Below, piece after piece: positions 6,414-13,966 of a stretch of 64,000 bases of DNA. Under the pieces are notes generated by a model. That model made no database searches and had not been told where the DNA came from. It was given only the letters and a program-made list of their open reading frames with translations. The position numbers were made by a program, and so were the translations under genes. Position 1 is the stretch's first letter; the number at the start of each line of letters is the position of its first letter. Source of the stretch: Congregibacter variabilis (lineage in GTDB: Bacteria > Pseudomonadota > Gammaproteobacteria > Pseudomonadales > Halieaceae); assembly GCF_045689235.1 (NCBI RefSeq), contig NZ_CP136864.1, positions 3,038,001-3,102,000 on the forward strand. Reading direction: 5' to 3'.

Positions 6414-8662
6414 AGAGCGTAACCACAGGCGTTAGTCGTCGAAGCTTTCTGGCGGGTAGTCTCGGCACCGGATTGATGATGGGTCTGGGTGTGGTGTTGC
6501 CGGGCTGTTCAAAAGAAGAAGCGGTCAGCGAGATTGTCGCAACTGGCGGAAGCCAACTGTTTTCGCCGGCAGTTTGGTTTGAAATTAATGAGGCGGGTGA
6601 GGTTTTGGTGAATATCGCCAAGGCCGAAATGGGTCAGCATGTGGGTACGGCGCTGGCGCGTATCGTCGCCGATGAGTTGGGTGCCGACTGGGACTCGGTG
6701 AGTCTGGCGCACGTTGATACCGATCCCAAGTGGGGCTATATGGTGACTGGTGGGTCCTGGTCAGTGGTCACCAGTTTCGAGATGTTATCTCGAGCCGGCG
6801 CCGCAGGGCGCACGGTGCTCATTGATGCCGCAGCCAAATTATTAGATGTTGATGCCACGCAGTTGAGCGCAGAAAACGGCGTTGTATCCGGCGCGGGGCA
6901 ATCGCTGAGTTTCGCCGAGATTGTTTCTCGGGGCGATATCAGTCGCAGCTTCAGTGAAGAAGAGCTTGCCGCGATGCCCATCAAGCCCGCGGCGGCGCGG
7001 ACCTTGATCGGTAAAACCGCTACGGCTTTGGATGTGCCTGCTAAATCCAGGGGCGCTGCGGTCTATGGCTTGGATGCCGAGTTACCCGGCATGGTTTACG
7101 CCCATCCGATTGTTGCTCCCACGCGCTACGGCAGTGTTATCACTGCCATCGACGACAGCGCTGCCAAAGCCATTCCCGGGTATCAGCAGACCTTGGCTAT
7201 CGAGGATTCTTCGGGCTTTGTGCAGGGTATGGCATTGGTGATTGCCGATAGCTTTCCCGCCGCTATGAAGGCGACTGATGCGGTAAAAGTCGAATGGGAT
7301 TTGGGAGAAACCGCATCTGTGAGCGAAGACGATATTCTCGCCGAAGGAAAAGCACTGGTCGATGATCCGTCCAGCGGCGTTTTGTTTGTCGACGCCGGTG
7401 ATACGTCTGCAGCGATGTCCTCTGCCAGCGATACCCTCTCCGCAACGTACCGAACCAGCACCGCTTTGCACTTCACACTTGAGCCACAGAACGCGCTCGT
7501 GGAATTTCAAGATGGGCAGTGTCATGTCCACGCAGGTAACCAGTGGCAGTCATTGATTATTCCGACGCTGGCGCAGTCACTGGATATGGAAGAGAAAGAT
7601 ATTGTGCTGCACACCTACTATCTGGGAGGTGGTTTTGGTCGACGCTTGTTTGGGGATCAAATGATTCCCGCAGCGCACGCAGCCCGTCAGCTGGGCAAGC
7701 CCGTGAAGCTGATTATGACGCGGCCAGCAGACAGTCTGTTTGACTGCGCGCGTTCGCCCTCTGTTGCCCGTCTGGATGCGGCGTTTGCCGAAGACGGTAG
7801 CTTGAGCGCTATCGAGCATGCGGCAGCGGCTGGCTGGCCGACGCTGTCCATGGCGCCAGGATTTCTGGGTGAGGGCGTGGATGGCAAGGGTAAGTTTGAC
7901 GGCTTCTCCATTAATGGTTCGGACCACTGGTATTCGGTGGCGAACCATCGCGTGCGGGCAATTAACAATACACTGGCGCAAAAGACGTTTCTTCCCGGCT
8001 GGTTGCGTTCTGTAGGTCCCGGTTGGATCGGCTGGGGCGTAGAGTGCTTTATGGATGAGATCGCTGCAAAGCTGGGCGTAGATCCGCTGGAGTACCGCTT
8101 GTCGCTGCTCGATGCGGCTGGAAGACAGGCGGGCAGCGCACCCATGCAGGTTGGTGGTGCGTCGCGTCTTGCAGCGGTACTTCAGGATGTGCGTGAGCGC
8201 TCTGGCTGGGGCTCGCCCCTGCCAGAAGGTGAAGCGCTGGGTGTTGCCGTGGCTCACGGTCAGGAGCGTGCAATGCCGACCTGGAGCGCCTGTGTCGCGC
8301 ATGTGGCCGTGGATGGAAAAAACGTCACGGTGAAAAAGCTCTGGCAGACATTGGATTGCGGCACCGTGGTGCATCCCGACGGCGCAATGGCGCAGGCAGA
8401 GGGCGCTTCGCTATGGGGCCTCAGTTTAGCCCTGCACGAAGGCACGGCGTTTGAGAACGGTCAGGTTAGGGATCGCAATCTGGATACCTATAAGCCTCTG
8501 CGCATGGCGGATGTTCCAGAGCTGGATATCAAGTTTATCCAGAGCGATGAGTTTCCTACGGGCTTGGGCGAGCCGCCATTGATTGCGGTTGCCCCGGCTA
8601 TTGGCAACGCGGTTTTCGCCGCTACCGGCCAGCGCGTCAGAGACTTACCCATCAGACTGTAG
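6410..8662 (+). CDS. Tat-exported molybdopterin-binding subunit of a molybdenum hydroxylase (IorB-like)
   Basis: The large catalytic subunit, 750 residues. The open frame continues upstream to 6236, but the ATG at 6410 is the right start: it overlaps the preceding stop and opens with a twin-arginine signal (SRRSFLAG, Arg10-Arg11) and a lipobox-like LPGC at about Cys33. GGGFGRR in the centre and the late GLGEPP (catalytic Glu near 721) are the molybdenum cofactor and active-site signatures of the xanthine oxidase family. Substrates in this IorB/aldehyde dehydrogenase branch are aldehydes or N-heterocycles, and the sequence does not decide between them. The cytochrome c subunit that often accompanies such pairs is not in the neighbourhood. 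Confidence 0.9.
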   Translation: MKSVTTGVSRRSFLAGSLGTGLMMGLGVVLPGCSKEEAVSEIVATGGSQLFSPAVWFEINEAGEVLVNIAKAEMGQHVGTALARIVADELGADWDSVSLAHVDTDPKWGYMVTGGSWSVVTSFEMLSRAGAAGRTVLIDAAAKLLDVDATQLSAENGVVSGAGQSLSFAEIVSRGDISRSFSEEELAAMPIKPAAARTLIGKTATALDVPAKSRGAAVYGLDAELPGMVYAHPIVAPTRYGSVITAIDDSAAKAIPGYQQTLAIEDSSGFVQGMALVIADSFPAAMKATDAVKVEWDLGETASVSEDDILAEGKALVDDPSSGVLFVDAGDTSAAMSSASDTLSATYRTSTALHFTLEPQNALVEFQDGQCHVHAGNQWQSLIIPTLAQSLDMEEKDIVLHTYYLGGGFGRRLFGDQMIPAAHAARQLGKPVKLIMTRPADSLFDCARSPSVARLDAAFAEDGSLSAIEHAAAAGWPTLSMAPGFLGEGVDGKGKFDGFSINGSDHWYSVANHRVRAINNTLAQKTFLPGWLRSVGPGWIGWGVECFMDEIAAKLGVDPLEYRLSLLDAAGRQAGSAPMQVGGASRLAAVLQDVRERSGWGSPLPEGEALGVAVAHGQERAMPTWSACVAHVAVDGKNVTVKKLWQTLDCGTVVHPDGAMAQAEGASLWGLSLALHEGTAFENGQVRDRNLDTYKPLRMADVPELDIKFIQSDEFPTGLGEPPLIAVAPAIGNAVFAATGQRVRDLPIRL

Positions 8663-8700
8663 CCAGTCTGAGACCGCTTCAGTGACACCGTCGCCTTTGC

Positions 8701-9738
8701 TTAAAGTGAGGGCGACGTGTCTCGATAGCTTTTAGGTGTCATTCCCGTCCAGCGCTTGAAGGCTTTTCTAAAGGCGGCCGCGTCGTGATAGCCCAGGGAT
8801 GCTGCCACGGTTTCTACGGTCTGCCTGGGTTCCAGCAGGTAGCGCCGTGCTAGTTCTGCCAGAAACTGATCTCTAATCTGCCGGTAGCTTGTGCCCTCCA
8901 AATCAAGACGTCTCGCCAGAGTGCGTTTGGATACGAACAATGCTCGAGCTATCTCCGGCTCACCGATGGATTCTACGGGCCTTAGAAGCATGAGCGTTCG
9001 CACACGATCGGCCATGGAACTACTGGACCTAGGCGTCTGTTCGAGGAGGGTATTGCACAACTGCTGGGTCAGCCTGAAGGAGGCGTTATCGCTGGTGGCG
9101 TTTGCTGCGGTGGCCAGCTCGCCCGGTAAGACGTAACTGTTTCGGGGGCACTCAAAGCTGTAGGGGGCGTGGAGAAAGTCGTTGTAGTCCTGCACGTGCG
9201 CTGGTGAGTTGTGCGCGAACTCAATGATCGCCTCTTTGGCGGGTCGCCTCAGTACCGCTTCTACAAAAGATTGCACCACCATGGCGAAGCATTCCGCTAT
9301 GGTTATTTGAGCGAACACGTTGTCATCCACGGACATACGCAAGCGCAGCTCACAGAGGATTTGCTCCTCGGAGAGACTCACATCTACCGCGACCCAAGGC
9401 ATACGCAGGGGCAGGTAGTCGCGCAGTGCATACAGGGCACTCATCAGATCCGGACTGCACAGGGCGAGATATCCCAAGGGCCCATGAGCAGAGGGTTGCA
9501 GCTGCTCGCCGAGGCGTAAGCCAAAATCCGGCGACCCCAGGAGTTCCCGGCCGTTCTGCATGATCTGAAGTTGCTGCTCTCCGCTGATAAACGTCTCGTC
9601 CCCGGGCATGAGGATAGCCTCGGGGAGACCCGTACCCTGCAGGAGCTTGCCGAGATCTCGTTCTTGCAGATTGGCGACCCGCGCGATGATGCGCGAGTAT
9701 GTGCTGGGCAATAGAAAGTCGTTGGCGTCGTTATTCAT
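8701..9738 (-). CDS. AraC-family transcriptional regulator of the CYP153 genes
   Basis: A 345-residue regulator. Residues about 15-200 form the ligand-binding domain of the arabinose-binding-like type found in regulators of lipid and alkane genes, and about 245-340 the two helix-turn-helix motifs of AraC proteins (RTLARRLDLEGTSYRQIRDQ, then VETVAASLGYHDAAAFRKAF and TGMTPKSYR). It is transcribed away from the ferredoxin-P450 pair across a 117-base gap containing a tandem 21-bp repeat. That layout matches CYP153 loci known from alkane degraders, where such a protein activates the operon. The inducer is probably an alkane or a derived fatty compound (inference). It converges with the molybdenum hydroxylase gene. 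Confidence 0.9.
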   Translation of the reverse strand: MNNDANDFLLPSTYSRIIARVANLQERDLGKLLQGTGLPEAILMPGDETFISGEQQLQIMQNGRELLGSPDFGLRLGEQLQPSAHGPLGYLALCSPDLMSALYALRDYLPLRMPWVAVDVSLSEEQILCELRLRMSVDDNVFAQITIAECFAMVVQSFVEAVLRRPAKEAIIEFAHNSPAHVQDYNDFLHAPYSFECPRNSYVLPGELATAANATSDNASFRLTQQLCNTLLEQTPRSSSSMADRVRTLMLLRPVESIGEPEIARALFVSKRTLARRLDLEGTSYRQIRDQFLAELARRYLLEPRQTVETVAASLGYHDAAAFRKAFKRWTGMTPKSYRDTSPSL

Positions 9739-9758
9739 CGGTATCGCTGTGGTTTTGT

Positions 9759-9800
9759 GGCAAATTATAACCCTGTTAAGGCAAAATTTAACCCCTTATC
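9759..9800 (+). promoter_or_regulatory. Tandem 21-bp direct repeat, probable AraC operator
   Basis: Two adjoining 21-base units, 9759-9779 and 9780-9800, share the core GGCAAAnTnTAACCC (13 of 15 positions; 14 of 21 overall). Repeats in the same direction with a 21-bp period, about two helical turns, are the classical binding layout for AraC proteins. The array ends about 30 bases before TAAGAT (9830-9835), a possible -10 for the ferredoxin gene. The matching -35 position is poor, as expected for an activator-dependent promoter. The repeats are seen directly, and the binding protein is inferred from the adjacent regulator gene. Confidence 0.65.
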
Positions 9801-9855
9801 GCGCCGCGTATTCAGTAAAGTGGCTTGCATAAGATAAGTCACGGAGAGCAGCACT

Positions 9856-10176
9856 ATGCCCAGGATTACCCTGATCGAGCACAACGGGACAAGCCACACC
9901 ATCGAAGCGGAAGTCGGTAAGACCTTGATGATGAACGCGCTTGACAACGCAGTGCCCGGTATTGACGCGGATTGCGGGGGAGCCTGCGCCTGCGGGACTT
10001 GTCACTGTTTTGTAGAAGAGCCCTGGTCTTCGGTGACCGGTGGTGCAGAAATGCTGGAAGAGTCTATGCTGGGTATGCGGCCGGACCGCGCTGAGAATTC
10101 CCGTCTCAGTTGTCAGATCGATGTGTCAGACGATATGGATGGTTTAGTGGTGAGGCTTCCCGAGTACCAGATGTAA
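9856..10176 (+). CDS. [2Fe-2S] ferredoxin, electron donor of the P450
   Basis: A 106-residue adrenodoxin/putidaredoxin-type ferredoxin. The cluster ligands are Cys40, Cys46, Cys49 and Cys86 (C-x5-C-x2-C, then a distant C within RLSCQI). The extra cysteines at 44 and 51 are not part of the usual pattern. The late MDGLVVRLPEYQM is the usual C-terminus of P450-partner ferredoxins. It starts at ATG 9856 behind GGAG and lies 25 bases upstream of the P450. A ferredoxin reductase normally completes this chain but is not encoded nearby. Confidence 0.95.
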   Translation: MPRITLIEHNGTSHTIEAEVGKTLMMNALDNAVPGIDADCGGACACGTCHCFVEEPWSSVTGGAEMLEESMLGMRPDRAENSRLSCQIDVSDDMDGLVVRLPEYQM

Positions 10177-10201
10177 TTCGAAGTAGTGAAAGGATAATAA
10201 T

Positions 10202-11446
10202 ATGAATCAAGCGATGAAATTGCCTGACCCCGCGGTTGTAGCCGTCGAAGATATCGACGTCAGTGACTCCCGTCTTTATGAGCAAGATGCCTGGCGTCCC
10301 TACTTTGAGCGTCTCCGTGCTGAGGATCCGGTGCACTACGTGGCCGATAGCCAGTTCGGCCCTTTTTGGTCCATCACACGCTTTAAGGACATTGTGGAAA
10401 TCGATAGCAATTTCCAGGATTTCTCCTCAGAGCCGACCATTGTGATTGGAGATTTGACCGAAGAGCTGCCCCTGGCGAATTTTATCTCCATGGATCCCCC
10501 GAAGCACGATGTCCAACGCAAAGCCGTACAGGGTGTGGTGGCTCCCAAGAATCTTGCGGAAATGGAGAGCCTTATACGAGAGCGTGTGGGCGAGATTCTG
10601 GATCGTCTTCCGGTGGGAGAGACCTTTAACTGGGTGGATGAAGTATCCATCAATCTCACAACACAGATGTTGGCTACCTTGTTTGATTTTCCCTTTGAGG
10701 AGCGCACCAAGCTCACCTATTGGTCTGATCTTGCAACGTCGACGCCGGAAATCGCCGGTGGTGATACAGATCCCGAAGAGCGATTTGCCGGTCTGAGTGA
10801 ATGTCTGGAGACCTTTACGCGCATCTGGCATGAGCGTAAGGATGATGGTGTTGAGACTCTCGATTTAATTCGCATGCTGCAGCGCGATCCCAACACCGCA
10901 AATATGGTCGATGAGCCCATGGAATTCCTGGGTAACCTTATTTTGCTGATCGTCGGTGGCAATGACACCACACGAAACTCGGCCAGCGCCGGGGTTCTTG
11001 CCCTGAACCAGAATCCGGATCAGTACGACAAGCTTCGCGCGAATCCTGACTTAATCCCTTCCATGGTGTCAGAAGTCATCCGCTGGCAAACCCCGCTGAT
11101 GCATATGCGCCGTACCGCGAATAAAGACGTGGAATTTCGGGGTAAGCAGATCCGCGAGGGTGACAAGGTTGTGATGTGGTACCTGTCCGGCAATTACGAC
11201 GAGACCGCTATCGAAAATGCGGATCAATTCATTATCGATCGAGCTAATCCCCGGCACCACATGTCCTTTGGCTTTGGCGTACACCGCTGTATGGGTAACC
11301 GTCTGGCAGAGATGCAACTGCGGATTCTCTGGGAAGAGATTATGCAGCGCTTTAGTAAGGTTGAGGTTGTCGGCGAGCCCGAGCGCGTGTTGTCCAATTT
11401 TGTTCGCGGCATTAGCAATCTGCCGGTGCGTGTTCATCCTCTTTAG
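10202..11446 (+). CDS. Cytochrome P450 of the CYP153 type (alkane/fatty acid terminal hydroxylase)
   Basis: A soluble 414-residue class I P450. The heme-binding loop FGFGVHRCMG has Cys363 as the iron ligand, GGNDTTR at 252-258 is the oxygen-activating I-helix, and EVIR at 291-294 the ExxR pair. The segments FGPFWSITRF, SMDPPKHDVQRKAVQGVVAP and HMRRTANKDVEF are characteristic of CYP153A enzymes, which hydroxylate medium-chain alkanes or fatty acids at the terminal carbon. AAGGAT precedes the ATG at 10202. The ferredoxin in front and the divergent AraC gene support the assignment. The chain-length preference cannot be read from the sequence. Confidence 0.92.
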   Translation: MNQAMKLPDPAVVAVEDIDVSDSRLYEQDAWRPYFERLRAEDPVHYVADSQFGPFWSITRFKDIVEIDSNFQDFSSEPTIVIGDLTEELPLANFISMDPPKHDVQRKAVQGVVAPKNLAEMESLIRERVGEILDRLPVGETFNWVDEVSINLTTQMLATLFDFPFEERTKLTYWSDLATSTPEIAGGDTDPEERFAGLSECLETFTRIWHERKDDGVETLDLIRMLQRDPNTANMVDEPMEFLGNLILLIVGGNDTTRNSASAGVLALNQNPDQYDKLRANPDLIPSMVSEVIRWQTPLMHMRRTANKDVEFRGKQIREGDKVVMWYLSGNYDETAIENADQFIIDRANPRHHMSFGFGVHRCMGNRLAEMQLRILWEEIMQRFSKVEVVGEPERVLSNFVRGISNLPVRVHPL

Positions 11447-11479
11447 CTTGTACAGCAGCGCTCTAGTCGCTCACTTAAA

Positions 11480-11863
11480 ATGGAAGTAACGCCCTGTCAC
11501 TGTCAAAGTAGCGGGGCGTTTGCGCTGTGCTGCGAGCCCTTTCTCAACGGCGCGGCCATCCCGGAAAGTGCAGAGCAACTGATGCGTTCGCGTTACAGCG
11601 CCTTTGTGGTCTGCGACGAAGCGTATCTCTTAGCTACCTGGCACCCTAAAACTCGTCCCAGCCGCGTGCGTTTTGACGAACAGCAGCGCTGGCTGGGCCT
11701 GAGCATTCGCAATACTGCCGATGGTGCTGCAGGAGACCAAACGGGCACTGTGGAGTTCGTTGCTCGATTCAAAATCGCCGGCAAAGGACATCGCCTCGTG
11801 GAGGTGAGTCGCTTTGAGAACATCGACGGCCGTTGGTATTATCTGGACGGCAAGCATCTCTAG
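11480..11863 (+). CDS. YchJ-like UPF0225 protein with an N-terminal SEC-C type motif
   Basis: A 127-residue protein. CHCQSSGAFALCC at residues 6-18 resembles the metal-binding SEC-C motif, with Gln in place of the usual Gly. The remainder, with PAESAEQLMRSRYSAF-like and FARFK-like segments ending in WYYLDGKHL, is the NTF2-like YchJ domain. E. coli YchJ has a second SEC-C motif at the C-terminus, absent here. Its function is unknown. It starts 33 bases after the P450 stop and may be transcribed with it. Its stop codon overlaps the end of the convergent serine hydrolase gene by four bases. Confidence 0.85.
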   Translation: MEVTPCHCQSSGAFALCCEPFLNGAAIPESAEQLMRSRYSAFVVCDEAYLLATWHPKTRPSRVRFDEQQRWLGLSIRNTADGAAGDQTGTVEFVARFKIAGKGHRLVEVSRFENIDGRWYYLDGKHL

Positions 11864-13002
11864 GGGCTGGCGAGCAGGTGTTTCAGTGATTCCTCGGCCA
11901 AAGCGCTGACATCGAGATCCGCATCGTTACACATCATCATCAGCGAGCGATGTTTCTCGGGAATCCGCGCGTAGTAGGTGGAGGTGCCCAGCCAGCCGCC
12001 ACTGTGCTCGAAGGTCGTTCCGCTGTGTCCCTCATTCAAGAACTGTCCGTTTGCGTAGCGTCGGTTTTCCTCATCACGATGCTGGCTATTGGGGGTGTTC
12101 ATTAGTGTCATCAACGCCTTCGGGTCCTTGCCTAACTGGGGCTCGTAAAAGTGCGCGTCCCAAATGAGTAGATCATCAAGATTGGTATGTAAGCCTCCGT
12201 CACCGACCCAAAACAGGTTGGTCATATCGATCACGTATTCGCCCGCTTCGTTCTTTTTATAGCCATCGGCACGATTGGCGACAATCTCCACCGGGTCATC
12301 GCTAAAAAACGTATGTTGCATGCCTAGCGGAGCGAAGATCCGCCGGTGAGCATATTCACGCAGAGTCTCACCGGATACCTCCTCGACGAGCATGGAGAGC
12401 AAAAAGTAAGCAAGATTGCTGTAGAGAAAGCCCTGGTCCGGGGCCTGTGCCAGTGGTACCCGAGCCACCACCGCATAGAACTCATCAATCGTCAGATAGT
12501 CTTCATTACCCAGGCGAAACTCACCGCCGGCAGCTGATTTAAGGTCGATGGCATTTTCAGCCTTAGGGCCTTCATAGGAGCCTGCCACCAAATCATAGTC
12601 GTCCATGCCTGCGACATGACCGAGCATGGCGTTGATAGTGATCTTGACTTGGTAGGGCGTAAGCTTCGGTAAATAATCTCGGATGTCGGCATCGAGATCT
12701 ATCTTGCCCTCGTCTGCCAAGAGTAGCACCGCCATGGCAGTGAACTGCTTTGAGACCGAGCCCATACGATGTAAGTGGCTACCATCCAGCGGCACATGGA
12801 GCTCCATGTTGGCCAGGCCATACCCCGTTTTGTTAATCCACTGGCCGTTTTTTGCGACACCCACGCTGCAACCCGGGCCGTCCGCCGCAATGTGTGCAAA
12901 CACCGCGTCCAGGTCCCGAGACAAATCCGGCTGGGCAAAGCCTGGCACGGTGATGGCGCCGAGCATGCAGGCTCCAAGAATAGGAATCAGGCGAATCTTC
13001 AT
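11860..13002 (-). CDS. Exported class C beta-lactamase-family serine hydrolase
   Basis: A 380-residue protein with a signal peptide (about residues 1-24, ending GFAQ) and the serine beta-lactamase/DD-peptidase fold. The nucleophile motif SVSK is at 82-85, YSN appears in GFLYSNLAYFLLSM, and the third motif HSGG lies near the end. Such proteins include esterases, D-aminopeptidases and peptidoglycan-related hydrolases. True AmpC activity is not implied. It is the last gene of a leftward series headed by the Asp-box protein at 17164 and follows the previous stop by 36 bases. A role in peptide or ester cleavage in the periplasm fits the neighbours. Confidence 0.85.
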   Translation of the reverse strand: MKIRLIPILGACMLGAITVPGFAQPDLSRDLDAVFAHIAADGPGCSVGVAKNGQWINKTGYGLANMELHVPLDGSHLHRMGSVSKQFTAMAVLLLADEGKIDLDADIRDYLPKLTPYQVKITINAMLGHVAGMDDYDLVAGSYEGPKAENAIDLKSAAGGEFRLGNEDYLTIDEFYAVVARVPLAQAPDQGFLYSNLAYFLLSMLVEEVSGETLREYAHRRIFAPLGMQHTFFSDDPVEIVANRADGYKKNEAGEYVIDMTNLFWVGDGGLHTNLDDLLIWDAHFYEPQLGKDPKALMTLMNTPNSQHRDEENRRYANGQFLNEGHSGTTFEHSGGWLGTSTYYARIPEKHRSLMMMCNDADLDVSALAEESLKHLLASP

Positions 13003-13038
13003 AGGGGGAGCTTCCTCACTTGAGGTGGCGGTAAGTTA

Positions 13039-13638
13039 TTAGCGGCCGGTCAATTTGGCCAGATGAGTGACTACTGTGGATTGCGGCATGCCCTGGGTGT
13101 GTTTTGCGAGATCTTGGGATGTGGGTCGACGGGCGATAACGCGCCCCTGATCTTTGCAGTAGTAGAAGCTACGGGCGCTGCTCAGCGCGTCAAAACGCGG
13201 TTTTAAAGGATCAAGAACCCGGTCAGAGCCGCCCCAGGCGAACCATGCCCAGGGAAAGTCCTGCGCCTCTGTCGGGCACAGTGGTGCCTTTGGGCAGCTT
13301 TTAAGCGATCGTTTTGCTGCAGTTAAGTCTCGATCGCAAAGATAAAAGAGGTTAAGCACCTGCACGTAGCTACCCGGGACAATGGGTCGTTGGGCTCGCC
13401 TGTAGGACTGGCGAAGCACCGAGAGTACCGTTGGAAGAAACTTGTCGCCAGAGAGCGCAATGGGAGCTAACTGACTGCTGCGTTTGCTCGCCACGGCAGA
13501 GCCGGGATTTTTGCCGATAATGCACCCTATAACCGCGTCCTGGTCATCTGGAGCGGCGATGGCGTCAAGGTATATCCGGGTATCCAGTCGAAAGCGTTGA
13601 CCACCCATTGTTTTGAATTTGGCCCAGTAGTGGCTCAC
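13039..13638 (-). CDS. Uncharacterised protein, weakly DUF1643-like
   Basis: A cytoplasmic-looking protein of 199 residues with no signal peptide. The order IGCIIGKNPGSA (about 37-48), VQVLNLFYLCDRD (about 92-104) and AWFAWGGSDR (about 131-140) recalls DUF1643 proteins, which have an NPS-type loop, a VxNLF strand and an AWG strand. I could not confirm membership. It starts at GTG 13638, whose bases overlap the TGA of the preceding small secreted protein (GTGA), so the two are translationally coupled. Its function is unknown. Confidence 0.65.
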   Translation of the reverse strand: MSHYWAKFKTMGGQRFRLDTRIYLDAIAAPDDQDAVIGCIIGKNPGSAVASKRSSQLAPIALSGDKFLPTVLSVLRQSYRRAQRPIVPGSYVQVLNLFYLCDRDLTAAKRSLKSCPKAPLCPTEAQDFPWAWFAWGGSDRVLDPLKPRFDALSSARSFYYCKDQGRVIARRPTSQDLAKHTQGMPQSTVVTHLAKLTGR

Positions 13639-13961
13639 TTTTCTTCTTGATTTGATTCTTTAGAAGACTCGTCGCTATGCTTCTCTCGACACTCGCTATG
13701 CACTTCCTTGATACAGGCGCTTTTGTTTGCTCGACGGTTACAGCGTTGTTCTTCGACAAGTACACGATACTCGCAGGCTTCAATGGCGGCGTTCTTGGCC
13801 TCGCTTTCAATATCGCCACCGTAATAGCTATAGGGCTCGGTTTGCGCCAATACACTCTGGCTCAGCGAGCCTGTGACCAGCACGCTGCTGGCCAAAAGGC
13901 ACACTGTGTTAAGCAAAAGTTGGCGCGGCACCAGAGTGCCCGCACCGTTGCATCCGCGCAT
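13635..13961 (-). CDS. Small exported four-cysteine protein, unknown function
   Basis: A 108-residue precursor with an N-terminal hydrophobic segment (LLLNTVCLLASSVLVTG) and a likely cleavage after VLAQ near residue 40. The mature part has about 68 residues, is highly charged, probably helical, and holds four cysteines spaced C-x10-C-x8-C-x7-C, enough for two disulfides in the periplasm. The tail is Glu/Ser/Lys-rich. I recognise no family. It starts five bases after the stop of the giant Asp-box protein and overlaps the next gene, so it belongs to that operon. Confidence 0.65.
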   Translation of the reverse strand: MRGCNGAGTLVPRQLLLNTVCLLASSVLVTGSLSQSVLAQTEPYSYYGGDIESEAKNAAIEACEYRVLVEEQRCNRRANKSACIKEVHSECREKHSDESSKESNQEEK

Positions 13962-13966
13962 AGGTC

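Noticed and set aside
7577..8374. A 265-codon frame antisense to the molybdenum hydroxylase large subunit
   Set aside because: The sense frame has full family motifs. The antisense product is low in hydrophobic order, has no motif or ribosome-binding site, and is a by-product of GC-rich codon use.
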